From contig NZ_HF536772.1 of assembly GCF_000312665.1 (NCBI RefSeq), positions 2,245,813 to 2,309,812 on the forward strand: DNA of 64,000 nucleotides. Direction: 5' to 3'. Position numbers and translations under genes: made by a program. The first letter of the stretch is position 1; each line of letters starts with the position of its first letter. Below, one piece after another: positions 19,667 to 28,919 of the stretch. Under the pieces are notes generated by a model. It made no database searches. It was not told the origin of the DNA and worked only from the letters and a program-made list of their open reading frames with translations. Origin of the DNA: Rhizobium mesoamericanum STM3625 (GTDB lineage: Bacteria; Pseudomonadota; Alphaproteobacteria; Rhizobiales; Rhizobiaceae).

Positions 19667-21070
19667 ATGCATGACCTGTTGAAGCGCACGGCCCTGCCGT
19701 TCATGGCTTTGATGCTTGCGCTACCGGTTTCCGCCAACGCCCAGACGGCCAAGACTGTGCCGCAGAGCCAGGTGGAGATGCAGCTCTCCTTCGCGCCGTT
19801 GGTCAAGCAGACGGCCGGAGCTGTTGTGAACGTCTATGCCGAGAAGACCGTCCACAGGCAGTCTCCCTTCGCCGGCGATCCCTTCTTCGAGGAATTCTTT
19901 GGTCAGCAGATGCCGAATCGCAGCGAGAAGCAATCGTCGCTGGGATCCGGGGTCATCGTTGAATCGAACGGAACGATCGTCACCAACAACCACGTCGTGG
20001 ACGGCGCCGACGATATCAAGGTTGCGCTTTCGGACGGGCGTGAGTTTCCGTGCAAGGTCGTCTTGCGGGATGACCGCGTCGATCTCGCCGTTCTCAAGGT
20101 CGATACGAAGGAAAGCTTCCCGACGCTCGCGCTCGGTAATTCCGATGCGGTTGAAGTCGGCGATCTCGTACTGGCGATCGGCAACCCCTTCGGTGTTGGC
20201 CAGACAGTGACGAGTGGCATCGTCTCGGCGCTGGCGCGCAATCAGGTGGTCAAGAACGAGTTCGGTTTCTTCATCCAGACGGATGCGTCGATCAACCCGG
20301 GCAATTCCGGCGGTGCACTGATGAACATGAAGGGCGAGCTGATCGGCATCAACACGGCGATCTTCTCGCGCGGCGGGGGCTCGAACGGCATTGGCTTTGC
20401 GATTCCTGCGAACCTGGTCAAGGTATTCCTGGCTTCGGCCGATGCCGGCGTGAAATCCTTCGAGCGGCCTTATGTCGGGGCAACGTTCGATGCGGTGACA
20501 TCAGAGATTGCTGAAGCGCTCGGGCTCAACAAGCCACGTGGCGCTCTCATCGTCAAGGTGACGGACGGTGGTCCAGCCGCAAAGGCTGGATTGAAGGCAG
20601 GTCAAATCGTTACCGCCGTCGACGGCATTGCTGTTGAGCATCCGGATGCGCTTCTCTATCGTCTGACAACGGCCGGGCTTGGCAAATCGGTCCAGCTGAC
20701 CGTGCTTGAGAACGGCCGCGAGCAGCAGATCGCGCTCGCACTCGCCAGAGCGCCCGAGACGGCACCACGCGATCAGCGCACGATCGGAGGCCGTACACCC
20801 TTTACCGGCGCCGTCGTTGAAAATCTGTCGCCCCGCGTCGCCGACGAGCTTCGTATGCCCTCCGAATCGACAGGCGTCGTTGTTTCCGATGTAAAGGAGG
20901 ATTCCATTGCCGCTCGCCTTGGCTTTCAGCCGAAGGACATTATCGTTTCGATCAATGGCACGGAGGTGAAGACGACCAAGGAACTTGCTAAAATCGCCGA
21001 CGAGGATCCCAGCTTCTGGCGCGTCGAGATCGAGCGCGACGGTCAACGCATTAGACAGTTTTTCCGATGA
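19667..21070 (+). CDS. Do/DegQ-like periplasmic serine protease
   Basis: 467 aa HtrA-family protease that degrades or refolds damaged envelope proteins. The signal peptide ends near ANAQ (about residue 26). The trypsin-like triad is His109 (NNHVVDG), Asp139 (DRVDLAVLKV) and Ser214 (NPGNSGGAL). Two PDZ domains follow at roughly 265-350 and 380-465. The length fits DegQ/DegP. Its stop overlaps the rarA start (ATGA), an arrangement common in Rhizobiaceae. Confidence 0.95.
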   Translation: MHDLLKRTALPFMALMLALPVSANAQTAKTVPQSQVEMQLSFAPLVKQTAGAVVNVYAEKTVHRQSPFAGDPFFEEFFGQQMPNRSEKQSSLGSGVIVESNGTIVTNNHVVDGADDIKVALSDGREFPCKVVLRDDRVDLAVLKVDTKESFPTLALGNSDAVEVGDLVLAIGNPFGVGQTVTSGIVSALARNQVVKNEFGFFIQTDASINPGNSGGALMNMKGELIGINTAIFSRGGGSNGIGFAIPANLVKVFLASADAGVKSFERPYVGATFDAVTSEIAEALGLNKPRGALIVKVTDGGPAAKAGLKAGQIVTAVDGIAVEHPDALLYRLTTAGLGKSVQLTVLENGREQQIALALARAPETAPRDQRTIGGRTPFTGAVVENLSPRVADELRMPSESTGVVVSDVKEDSIAARLGFQPKDIIVSINGTEVKTTKELAKIADEDPSFWRVEIERDGQRIRQFFR

Positions 21071-22383
21071 GTGACGATTTATTTGCACCACGTATTCCCG
21101 AGGAGGTCGCCAATAGGCGGCCTCTTGCCGATCGTCTGCGTCCACGCGCACTTTCGGAAGTGACCGGTCAGGACCATCTGACCGGTGAAGACGGCGTATT
21201 GCGGCGCATGATCGACAGTGGCTCGCTCGGATCGATGATTTTTTGGGGCCCGCCCGGAACCGGCAAGACGACCGTTGCCAGATTGTTGTCGGGCGAAGCC
21301 AGTCTTGCTTTTGAACAGATATCAGCGATTTTTTCGGGCGTGGCCGATCTCAAGAAAGTCTTCGAGGCAGCCCGTCTGCGCCGGATGGACGGCCGCCAGA
21401 CGCTGCTTTTCGTCGACGAAATTCACCGTTTCAATAGGGCTCAGCAGGATAGCTTTCTCCCTGTTATGGAAGACGGCACTGTTATTCTCGTCGGCGCCAC
21501 GACCGAAAATCCGTCCTTCGAGCTGAATGCGGCTTTGTTGTCACGCGCGCGCGTCTTGACATTCAAGTCGCACGACGATGAGAGCCTTGAAGAATTGTTG
21601 AAGCGTGCGGAAACGACCGAAGGCAAAACGCTCCCGCTAACCAATGATGCGCGTGCAAGCCTGCTGCGAATGGCGGACGGCGACGGCCGTGCCGTGCTGA
21701 CCTTGGCGGAAGAGGTTTGGCGTGCCGCGCGGGAGGATGAAACCTTCGACACCGATGGGCTGACACGGATTGTGCAGCGCCGCGCGCCTGTCTACGACAA
21801 AGCCCAGGACGGGCATTACAACCTTATCTCGGCACTGCATAAATCTGTCCGTGGCTCGGATCCGGATGCAGCACTCTACTATCTCGCCCGCATGTTTGAC
21901 GCTGGCGAGGATCCGCTCTACCTCGGCAGACGTCTTGTCCGCATGGCCGTGGAAGACATCGGCTTGGCCGACCCGCAGGCGCTCGTGATCTGCAATGCCG
22001 CAAAAGACGCCTATGACTACCTCGGTTCTCCCGAAGGCGAGCTGGCATTGGCGCAGGCCTGCGTCTATCTTGCGACCGCGCCGAAATCGAATGCCGTCTA
22101 TACCGCCTTCAAGGCGGCGACGATGGCCGCCAAGCAGAATGGCTCTCTTCTGCCGCCGAAGCACATCCTGAACGCGCCGACGAAGCTGATGAAGGGTGAA
22201 GGTTACGGCGAAGGCTATCGCTACGACCACGATGAGCCGGACGCTTTTTCCGGCCAGGACTATTTCCCGGAGAAGATGGGACGCCAGACTTTCTATGATC
22301 CCCCGGAGCGCGGCTTCGAGCGGGATATCCGCAAACGTCTTGAATGGTGGGCGAAGCTCAGAAAAGAACGCAACCAGCGCTGA
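21067..22383 (+). CDS. rarA: Replication-associated recombination protein RarA (MgsA)
   Basis: 438 aa AAA+ ATPase of the clamp-loader clade that acts at stalled replication forks. Walker A is GPPGTGKTT (about residue 61-69), Walker B is LLFVDEIHRFN, and a GATTENPSFELN sensor region follows. The C-terminal oligomerisation domain includes GSDPDAALYYLARM. It begins inside the protease stop codon, so the two are co-translated. It ends flush with a converging gene. Confidence 0.96.
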   Translation: MSDDLFAPRIPEEVANRRPLADRLRPRALSEVTGQDHLTGEDGVLRRMIDSGSLGSMIFWGPPGTGKTTVARLLSGEASLAFEQISAIFSGVADLKKVFEAARLRRMDGRQTLLFVDEIHRFNRAQQDSFLPVMEDGTVILVGATTENPSFELNAALLSRARVLTFKSHDDESLEELLKRAETTEGKTLPLTNDARASLLRMADGDGRAVLTLAEEVWRAAREDETFDTDGLTRIVQRRAPVYDKAQDGHYNLISALHKSVRGSDPDAALYYLARMFDAGEDPLYLGRRLVRMAVEDIGLADPQALVICNAAKDAYDYLGSPEGELALAQACVYLATAPKSNAVYTAFKAATMAAKQNGSLLPPKHILNAPTKLMKGEGYGEGYRYDHDEPDAFSGQDYFPEKMGRQTFYDPPERGFERDIRKRLEWWAKLRKERNQR

Positions 22384-22686
22384 TCAGGATGCGCGCATCT
22401 GTCCTGCCGGTGTGACGAGCTTGACGGCAGATTCTGCAAGTCCGTGATGCCCCTCCATATCCACGACGAGATGCCAGTGACCGCTTTCTGGAATAGAAAG
22501 ACGGATAGGAGATTTCCGCGCGACGCCGCCGACATACTTGAAGTCGAGGACTTCGGTGAAACGCTGATAGTTCGGCGCCGTCATCAGGCGCACATTCGCC
22601 ACCGCGTTCAACGTTACCTCGATGATCGTTCCGGCGCGCTGCTCGTTGAGATCGTAATGGGTAAAGCGAAAATTCGGTTTTGGCAT
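22384..22686 (-). CDS. DUF1883 domain protein
   Basis: 100 aa. FRFTHYDLNEQRAGTIIEVTL, ANVRLMTAPNYQRF and SGHWHLVVDMEGHHG match the DUF1883 family, a small beta-rich domain sometimes fused to TIR domains. Function is unknown. It has no signal peptide or membrane segment. Its stop directly abuts the rarA stop with no bases between. Confidence 0.8.
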   Translation of the reverse strand: MPKPNFRFTHYDLNEQRAGTIIEVTLNAVANVRLMTAPNYQRFTEVLDFKYVGGVARKSPIRLSIPESGHWHLVVDMEGHHGLAESAVKLVTPAGQMRAS

Positions 22687-23454
22687 CGGTCTTCGGCGTG
22701 GCTGGTTCCGTGCCGCACCATAGGCGCATTCCAGTTAAGGAAGCGTTTGCCATTGGTGCAGGCAGCAGTCGTCTTGTGTCAAGGCATAATGCAATGTCTG
22801 CGGGCACGCGGCAAGCGCGATGCCGAAGAGAGCGCGCGCCTGAGCCGTGCGTCGCTCACGCATCTGTCGTTTCGGTTCTAGGCGCTCAGACGGTGAGACC
22901 GAACCATTCAGTGCATGATGTCTCCCATGGTTTAAACCTTCACATTTTCCAGGGAAGCTACGCCGCTTCCAGTAAACGCAGTTGCGACGAAGGCGGCAGC
23001 GCGAAGAAATACCGTTAGTTTCATTGATATTAGCGGTGAACCCTGAATCATCTTAGCAAGACTTTGCTGTACAATCGGAAGCCGAAGTCTATTCCAGTGT
23101 TGATCGCCGCTTGAAAACATAGCCACAATGCTGGCGTTCGCGGGGAGGAATGCCAGGACCATGGATGGCCAAGTAATCGATGGAGCGCTCAGACGCCCAA
23201 GTGGTCTGACCTGCTGATCCGGCTCGTCGAGGGCGGCGGACGGGATAACAGGACATTCCACCTTACCAAACGCTCACCATGACTTGGGCACGGGACCCTT
23301 ATGATCGCTTGGTTGAAAATAATGGTGGGCCCATGTCGGGAGAAGAGATTGCGCGGCGTCCTTTGGTGGAAGGCTGACGGGATCGGGACCGCAGCGGGAC
23401 GCCGCAAGCCTGGACAAAGATGCTGAACGGCTTCGAGCCGAAGGGAGAAATGAT
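22687..23454. other. Gene-poor region
   Basis: 768 nt with no convincing gene. Several short frames exist on both strands, but none has a family-like composition or good RBS. It may contain the DUF1883 promoter (leftward) and the DoxX promoter (rightward), or decayed sequence. Confidence 0.5.
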
Positions 23455-23862
23455 ATGAGCAAGACATTTGCAATTCTGCTAGCGCGGTTGATCTTCGGCG
23501 CGGTCTTTGCAATGGCCACGAGCTTCAAGTTCATGGATATGCAGTCTACCGCAAGCTATATCGCCGCGGCAGGTTTTCCATTCCCGCTTTTTCTGGCGTG
23601 GGTAGCGGCCTTTTTTGAACTTGGCCTGGCTTTGGCACTCCTGACGGGTGCCTTCTTCTCGGAAGCCTCGTTTCTTGCCGGCATTTACGTGGTTTTCCTG
23701 GCCTTTGCCTTCCATGGTCCGGGGCATTGGAATGGCAATCAGGCGGAGTTCGGATCTTTCGTCGATCACTTCACCTTCCTTGCCGGACTGCTTTTTGCTG
23801 CCGTGCACGGCCCGGGAGACACACTGGTCGTGAAGGCGCGGTCGCTCCTAACGGCCCGTTAG
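23455..23862 (+). CDS. DoxX family membrane protein
   Basis: 135 aa with four hydrophobic helices, starting MSKTFAILLARLIFGAVFA. The RLIFG near the N-terminus and a FELGLALALLTG segment are typical of DoxX-like proteins, some of which act with thiol-redox systems. The exact role is unknown. GGGAGAA precedes the start. A perfect inverted repeat CCTAACG-GCC-CGTTAGG at 23847-23863 covers the stop codon. Confidence 0.8.
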   Translation: MSKTFAILLARLIFGAVFAMATSFKFMDMQSTASYIAAAGFPFPLFLAWVAAFFELGLALALLTGAFFSEASFLAGIYVVFLAFAFHGPGHWNGNQAEFGSFVDHFTFLAGLLFAAVHGPGDTLVVKARSLLTAR

Positions 23863-23928
23863 GCAACAGCCATCCTTTCCACAGACTGGTGGTGGCGCGG
23901 TCGCTGCGCTGCTCCAAGAGTGCTGGAT

Positions 23929-24720
23929 CTACCGGAGAATTCCGTCGAGCGCCGGCATTCCCAAAATGGCGGAGACTGCGATCAGCAGATAGCAGATCGT
24001 TCGGAACGTACGCTCCTTGGCGATCCAAAACAGCTTCGAGCCGGCATAAAGACTAATGGCGTAGCTCGGCAGGATGACCATGGTCAGAGCGAAGACGGCG
24101 TCAACGAAGAGCCCGCCGAAATAGTAGCTGACGACGCTGAAGCAGGTTGAGATCGCGAAATAGAGAATGACGTTTGACCGCACGCGGGCAAAATTGGACT
24201 TGCCCCCGAGCCAGTAGGCGACCACCGGCGGCCCGCCGAGTTGCGCGGCGCCGCTGAAGAGGCCGGCAACGAGACCCGTCAAGCCGGTCAGCGACATCAC
24301 CGGCTCATCATGATATCGGCAACCGGACACAAGCAGTGCCAGCAAACAAATGGCGATCACGCTAATCGCCCAGCGTACGACAATCGGATCCATCAGTGCG
24401 AGCGCCGCGGTCCCGGTCGGCACGCCAAATAGGGCGCCCGCCGCCATGGTGAAGACTTCGCGCCGGTTTGCACGGCGCCAGGCTGGAGGAATCATGCCGA
24501 GTGTCGCAAGGCCATCGATGACAAGCAGGACCGGTGATATCAGCTTCGGACCGATGATTGCGCCGCCAAGCGGAATGAAGATCAGCGCCGCCCCAAACCC
24601 CGAGAAGCCGCGCGCCAGTCCCGCAAGGAAAGCGATGACGACAAGCGATGGAATGCCGTGATCGGGCAAGGCAGCGACAAACCACGCGCTCGTGTCCGCC
24701 AGCAGCGTATTAGGCGACAT
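23929..24720 (-). CDS. TauE/SafE (TSUP) family permease
   Basis: 263 aa from the ATG at 24720 (MSPNTLLADTSAW). A longer frame to 24816 overlaps argC and is rejected. About eight hydrophobic segments are present, with the family's LAGLARGFSGFGAALIFIPL and a repeated LVAGLFSGAAQLGGPPVVAYW. The family exports sulfite, sulfoacetate or related anions; the substrate here is unknown. It starts 16 nt after argC, so it is probably in the speB-argC transcript. Confidence 0.85.
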   Translation of the reverse strand: MSPNTLLADTSAWFVAALPDHGIPSLVVIAFLAGLARGFSGFGAALIFIPLGGAIIGPKLISPVLLVIDGLATLGMIPPAWRRANRREVFTMAAGALFGVPTGTAALALMDPIVVRWAISVIAICLLALLVSGCRYHDEPVMSLTGLTGLVAGLFSGAAQLGGPPVVAYWLGGKSNFARVRSNVILYFAISTCFSVVSYYFGGLFVDAVFALTMVILPSYAISLYAGSKLFWIAKERTFRTICYLLIAVSAILGMPALDGILR

Positions 24721-24736
24721 CAACCGGCTCCGGGGA

Positions 24737-25669
24737 TTACGAGGCGAGCATAAGGTCCATGTTTTGAACAGCGGCGCCCGAAGCTCCCTTGCCGAGGTTG
24801 TCGAGCAGCGCCACAAGGTTGACCTGCGAGGCGCCCGGCGTGCCGAACACGAAGAGCTTCATCGTGTCCTTACCAGCGAGCTCGACGGCATCGATGCGGG
24901 GGAGCTTGCCGCTCTCTTCCAGCGGTACAACTGTCACGATGTCCTGACCCGCGTAGTGAGCCACGAGAGCAGCGTGGATGCCTTCAAGCGTCGCCCCTTC
25001 GGCAAGCTCGTCAAGATGCAGCGGCACCTGAACGATCATGCCCTGCGGGAACTTTCCGACTGAGGGCGAGAAAATTGGTGCGCGATCGAGGAGCCCGTGA
25101 ATCTTCATTTCGGGCACGTGCTTGTGGGCCAGTGTCAGGCCGTAGAGGAAGTGAGGTGCGGTGATCGCATCGTCGCGGCTCTGGTCCTCCATCTGCGCGA
25201 TCATCTGCTTGCCGCCGCCGGTGTAGCCGGAGACAGCATTGACCGTCACCGGATAGCCGTCTGGCAGGAGGCCGGCAGCGCGCAGCGGCCGAATGAGACC
25301 GATCGCGCCGGTAGGGTAGCAGCCAGGATTGGCAACGAAGCGTGCCGACTTGATCTTGTCCGCCTGCTCCTTGTCCATTTCCGCGAAGCCGTAGGCCCAC
25401 GAGGAATTGACACGGAACGCCGTCGACGTATCGATCACCCGTACGCTGTTGTTGCCGGAAACCATCTGCACTGCTTCCTTGGAAGCTTCATCCGGCAGGC
25501 AGAGGATGGCGATGTCGGCGCCGTTCAACATGTCCTCGCGCATTGCAGCGTTGCGACGTTCCGCTTCCGGGATTGACAGAAGCTCGACATCGCGACGGCC
25601 GGCCATGCGCGTGCGGATCTGCAATCCCGTCGTGCCGTGTTCGCCATCGATGAAGATCTTCGGTGCCAT
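24737..25669 (-). CDS. argC: N-acetyl-gamma-glutamyl-phosphate reductase (type 2)
   Basis: 310 aa; reduces N-acetylglutamyl phosphate in arginine synthesis. The N-terminus [20 protein letters not shown] at 25669 matches the short type-2 enzymes. A GTG four codons upstream (25681) is an alternative. The catalytic Cys lies in [18 protein letters not shown]. It is downstream of speB by about 60 nt on the same strand, which places arginine and agmatine genes together. Confidence 0.97.
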   Translation of the reverse strand: MAPKIFIDGEHGTTGLQIRTRMAGRRDVELLSIPEAERRNAAMREDMLNGADIAILCLPDEASKEAVQMVSGNNSVRVIDTSTAFRVNSSWAYGFAEMDKEQADKIKSARFVANPGCYPTGAIGLIRPLRAAGLLPDGYPVTVNAVSGYTGGGKQMIAQMEDQSRDDAITAPHFLYGLTLAHKHVPEMKIHGLLDRAPIFSPSVGKFPQGMIVQVPLHLDELAEGATLEGIHAALVAHYAGQDIVTVVPLEESGKLPRIDAVELAGKDTMKLFVFGTPGASQVNLVALLDNLGKGASGAAVQNMDLMLAS

Positions 25670-25732
25670 TGTCTTGCCCACACTTTCAATAGGTTAGAGA
25701 GAAGTCCGGAATCACTTTGTAAGAAGGATGAG

Positions 25733-26692
25733 TCAGCCGTGTGACACGCTCGCACGGCGCTCGGCATGCAGGCCAAGCATATACATCGCGACCGTCGCCC
25801 CGGCAATGGCGGTGATATCGGCATGGTCGTAGGCCGGGGAGACCTCGACGACGTCAGCACCCCTGATATCGAGCTGGTGCAGACGCTGCAGCACGGAAAG
25901 GATCTTGGCGCTGGAGGGGCCGCCGGACACGGGCGTACCGGTGCCGGGCGCATAAGCGGGGTCAAGGCAATCGATATCGAAGGTCAGATATGCTGGTGCG
26001 CCACGGGTATGCGAAATGATCGTCGAGGCGATATCGCCCGCACTCATCTCTTCAAGCTGATGGCCATAAAGAATATGAATACCGAAATCCTCGGGAGCGT
26101 GGGTGCGGATGCCGATCTGGATCGACCGATCCGGATCGATGATGCCGTCTCTGGCTGCCCGTGCCACGAAGGAACCATGGTCGATCCGCCTGTTATCGTC
26201 GAACCAGGTGTCTTGGTGGGCGTCGAACTGGACGAGCGCAAGCGGTCCATGCTTAGCCGCATGTGCCTTGAGGATTGGCCATGTCACGAAGTGGTCGCCT
26301 CCAAGGGTCAGCATGAAGGCACCACTGTCGATAATGGTCTTCGACTGCCGTTCGATCGCCTCAGGAGTCTCGTGGTGGTTGCCGTAGTCGAGGAGGCAAT
26401 CGCCATAGTCGATCACGGCCATGTCGGCAAAGAGATCGCGGTTGAAGGGGTACTGCGGGTCGTTATCGAAGATCGCCGACGCGCGCCGTATCGCCTGCGG
26501 CCCGAACCGCGTCCCCGGCCGATTAGATGTCGCGGCATCGAACGGGATACCCCAAATGACCGCATCGGCGCCAGTCAGGTCCTTGGTAAAGCGGCGGCGC
26601 ATGAACGATAGCGCTCCGGCGAAGGTCGGGTCGCTGGCTGCCGATGTAAGGCTCGCTGCCGTGAATGCGTGGTCGATCGACTTGTTGGCCAA
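25733..26692 (-). CDS. speB: Agmatinase (ureohydrolase family)
   Basis: 319 aa binuclear-Mn ureohydrolase, predicted to convert agmatine to putrescine and urea. Metal motifs are GGDH (131-134), DAHQD (157-161) and DIDCLDP (239-245). The GTRFGPQAIRRAS segment near residue 60-72 is also typical. Agmatinase is the usual assignment for this subgroup, but guanidinobutyrase or a related activity cannot be excluded by sequence alone. Confidence 0.9.
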   Translation of the reverse strand: MANKSIDHAFTAASLTSAASDPTFAGALSFMRRRFTKDLTGADAVIWGIPFDAATSNRPGTRFGPQAIRRASAIFDNDPQYPFNRDLFADMAVIDYGDCLLDYGNHHETPEAIERQSKTIIDSGAFMLTLGGDHFVTWPILKAHAAKHGPLALVQFDAHQDTWFDDNRRIDHGSFVARAARDGIIDPDRSIQIGIRTHAPEDFGIHILYGHQLEEMSAGDIASTIISHTRGAPAYLTFDIDCLDPAYAPGTGTPVSGGPSSAKILSVLQRLHQLDIRGADVVEVSPAYDHADITAIAGATVAMYMLGLHAERRASVSHG

Positions 26693-27164
26693 GTGATGCT
26701 CCTAAAGAGTGTTGGTCCGCTATGCCTAGCAGAAACGAATTTCAAACCGAAAGGGCAAAGTGGTGCCGGTCAATCGGGCAAGATGGTTTAACCCGGCAAT
26801 TTGTCGGCCAGCAGTTCATCTGCTCGGGCCATCGACGGCGACGAGGCCGATATTTCCCGGCTTTCGCTTGGCCTCGAGGCGTTCGAAGCGTGCTTCATAT
26901 CTCGATCGAAGCGGATTGCCGGAAGGGGAGTGATGCAGAGTGCGTCGCGAAGGAGATCTTGATGTCACCATGCCGACAAACCCGCTGGTATCGAACATGA
27001 GGCGCTGGTCTTCCTGATACGCGAGCGCGAAGCTCTCTCAACGGTTCGATTGAGCCTCGAACGGCGCAAAGGGGTCTGTTTTTTTCGAACGAAAGTTCAG
27101 GTCGGCCAAGAAGCCGCCGCTTTGCGCATCGCTATGGCGGTGTTGCAATAACCCAATAACAAAC
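26693..27164. other. Intergenic region upstream of speB
   Basis: About 470 nt between the rpsI terminators and speB, with no supportable gene. It should hold the leftward speB-argC promoter; no clear boxes were identified. Confidence 0.4.
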
Positions 27165-27231
27165 GAGGCCGGAACATCATATTCGATGTCCCGGCCTCTA
27201 ATGTATAAAGGCCGAGCAAAAGCCCGGCCTT
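27165..27231 (-). terminator. Tandem terminators after rplM-rpsI
   Basis: Reading leftward, the first hairpin pairs 27225-27231 with 27208-27214 (AAGGCCG with CGGCCTT) and is followed by TTTATACATT. The second is a 14-bp stem, 27185-27198 with 27165-27178, with a single mismatch and a 6-nt loop. Confidence 0.75.
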
Positions 27232-27254
27232 CGCATTCCGTATTCCGGTAGCGA

Positions 27255-27722
27255 TTAACGCTTGGAGAACTGGAACGAGCGGCGGGCCTTGGCCTTACCG
27301 TATTTCTTACGTTCAACAACGCGGCTGTCGCGGGTCAGGAAGCCCCCCTTCTTCAGGACCGAGCGCAGGCCCGGTTCGAAGTAGGTGAGAGCCTTCGAAA
27401 GGCCGTGACGAACGGCACCGGCCTGGCCGGAGAGGCCGCCGCCAGCAACCGTTGCAACGATGTCGAACTGGCCGTCACGGGCAGCAGCGACGATCGGCTG
27501 GCGCAGAATCATCTGCAAAACCGGGCGTGCGAAATATTCCGTGAATTCCTTGCCGTTGACGACGATCTTGCCGGAGCCCGGCTTGACCCATACGCGAGCA
27601 ACAGCGTTCTTGCGCTTGCCGGTCGCGTAGGAACGGCCAAGCGAGTCGACCTTGCGGACGTGAACCGGAGCAGCAGCTGCTTCGGATGTGCCGAGATCCT
27701 TCAGGGAGGAGAGGTCAGCCAT
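27255..27722 (-). CDS. rpsI: 30S ribosomal protein S9
   Basis: uS9, 155 aa. Its C-terminal tail [11 protein letters not shown] reaches P-site tRNA. The [21 protein letters not shown] and [18 protein letters not shown] motifs are conserved. An N-terminal extension of ~25 residues is normal for alphaproteobacteria. It starts 2 nt after the rplM stop. Confidence 0.98.
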   Translation of the reverse strand: MADLSSLKDLGTSEAAAAPVHVRKVDSLGRSYATGKRKNAVARVWVKPGSGKIVVNGKEFTEYFARPVLQMILRQPIVAAARDGQFDIVATVAGGGLSGQAGAVRHGLSKALTYFEPGLRSVLKKGGFLTRDSRVVERKKYGKAKARRSFQFSKR

Positions 27723-27724
27723 TC

Positions 27725-28189
27725 TTAGGCGCTCCTTACGTTCTTCTTGTTCAGCTTGGCGACGTCTAGAACGACAGGCTGCTGTGCTTCATGAGGATGG
27801 TTGGAACCAGCATAGACGCGAAGGTTCTTCATCTGGCGACGACCAAGCGGGCCGCGGGGAACCATACGCTCAACAGCCTTCTCGAGAACGCGCTCCGGGA
27901 AGCGGCCTTCGATGATCTGACGAGCGGTGCGCTCCTTGATGCCGCCTGCGTAACCCGTGTGCCAGTAGTAAACCTTGTCGGAGTACTTCTTGCCGGTGAA
28001 TACGACCTTGTCGGCATTGATGACGATGACGTTGTCGCCGTCGTCAACGTGAGGCGTGAAGGTTGCCTTGTGCTTGCCGCGCAGGCGCATAGCGATGATG
28101 GAAGCGAGACGACCAACGACGAGCCCTTCGGCGTCGATGATGACCCACTTCTTCTCCACCTCTGCAGGCTTCTGGGAGAAGGTTGCCAT
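27725..28189 (-). CDS. rplM: 50S ribosomal protein L13
   Basis: uL13, 154 aa from the ATG at 28189 ([20 protein letters not shown]). The longer in-frame sequence to 28366 covers the leader and promoter and is not coding. [20 protein letters not shown] and [19 protein letters not shown] are diagnostic. L13 with S9 forms the usual two-gene operon. Its leader contains a hairpin. Confidence 0.98.
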   Translation of the reverse strand: MATFSQKPAEVEKKWVIIDAEGLVVGRLASIIAMRLRGKHKATFTPHVDDGDNVIVINADKVVFTGKKYSDKVYYWHTGYAGGIKERTARQIIEGRFPERVLEKAVERMVPRGPLGRRQMKNLRVYAGSNHPHEAQQPVVLDVAKLNKKNVRSA

Positions 28190-28282
28190 AGTTGTTACTC
28201 TCTTTTTGGATCCCTCGGCCCGGAGGCGAGAGGGCGTTTCTTGTTGCTTGGTTTGGTTGCCCGAAGACACACCAAAGAGAAA

Positions 28283-28300
28283 GCAGCCCGGAAAGGCTGC
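28283..28300 (-). promoter_or_regulatory. Hairpin in the rplM leader
   Basis: A perfect 6-bp stem (28283-28288 with 28295-28300) with a 6-nt loop, in the transcribed leader between the predicted promoter and rplM. Leaders of rplM operons are known sites of L13 autoregulation in other bacteria. Equivalence here is unproven. Confidence 0.45.
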
Positions 28301-28313
28301 ATTTCTGGCGGTG

Positions 28314-28342
28314 TGTATAAAGGCAAAGCGATGCCCGGTCAA
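28314..28342 (-). promoter_or_regulatory. Predicted sigma-70 promoter of rplM-rpsI
   Basis: On the minus strand TTGACC (28342-28337) and TATACA (28319-28314) are separated by exactly 17 bp. This close match places the transcription start near 28307, giving a leader of about 118 nt. Confidence 0.75.
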
Positions 28343-28414
28343 GCAACACAGATCGTTGTGGTGCAAAAATACATGTGCAAAATCAATGTGTTATATATGT
28401 GGTATCATAATACC

Positions 28415-28846
28415 TCATATTTCGGGCGGCGGAACGGAGTAAGTCGCGGTCGCGTGGGCGATCAGCGCGTCTGCATTCTCCTGAAAAATCGAAGCGTCGA
28501 TGACGGCGAGCCGCTTGCCAAGCTTCAGAATCCGACAGGTACAAGTAGTTGGCCTAAGCGTCGGCAGGCGCAGGAAGTTGATGTTGAGATTGGTGGTTAC
28601 CGCCAACGCGACCGGCCCGATATGGGCGAGCACCGCCGCATAGGCCGTTACATCAGCCAAGGCAAAGAGGGCGGGACCGGATACGGTGCCCCCAGGGCGT
28701 AAATGCCGCTCGTTCGGGTCGAGCCTCATCGAGACGCTGCCGGGTCCGATCTCGGTTATCGTGAACACCCGCCCATCCGTATGGATCTGCGGAAAGTCCG
28801 TGTCCAGAAAACGGTGGAGCTCGTCGATCGTCATGATCGGCTGCAT
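28415..28846 (-). CDS. PaaI-type hotdog-fold thioesterase
   Basis: 143 aa from the ATG at 28846 (MQPIMTIDELHRFLDTDFP) with GAGGCGA upstream. A longer frame to 28903 is possible. The hotdog signature includes RPGGTVSGPALFALADVTAY, whose acidic residue is the catalytic Asp of the family, followed by a TTNLNINFLR strand. It is predicted to hydrolyse acyl- or aryl-CoA thioesters; substrate unknown. It is divergent from an enoyl-CoA hydratase gene 73 nt away, which fits acyl-CoA metabolism. Confidence 0.85.
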   Translation of the reverse strand: MQPIMTIDELHRFLDTDFPQIHTDGRVFTITEIGPGSVSMRLDPNERHLRPGGTVSGPALFALADVTAYAAVLAHIGPVALAVTTNLNINFLRLPTLRPTTCTCRILKLGKRLAVIDASIFQENADALIAHATATYSVPPPEI

Positions 28847-28919
28847 GAGTTCGCCTCGAAATTGCTTGTCGTCTGTGGCAGAACAATTAGCATGAAAAAG
28901 CAATGCAGGGAGTTAGACC

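Noticed and set aside
22932..23261. 109-aa minus-strand frame in the gene-poor region
   Set aside because: No RBS, family match or convincing composition was seen, although a remnant cannot be excluded.
26816..26998. 60-aa minus-strand frame upstream of speB
   Set aside because: Short and without RBS or recognisable motif.
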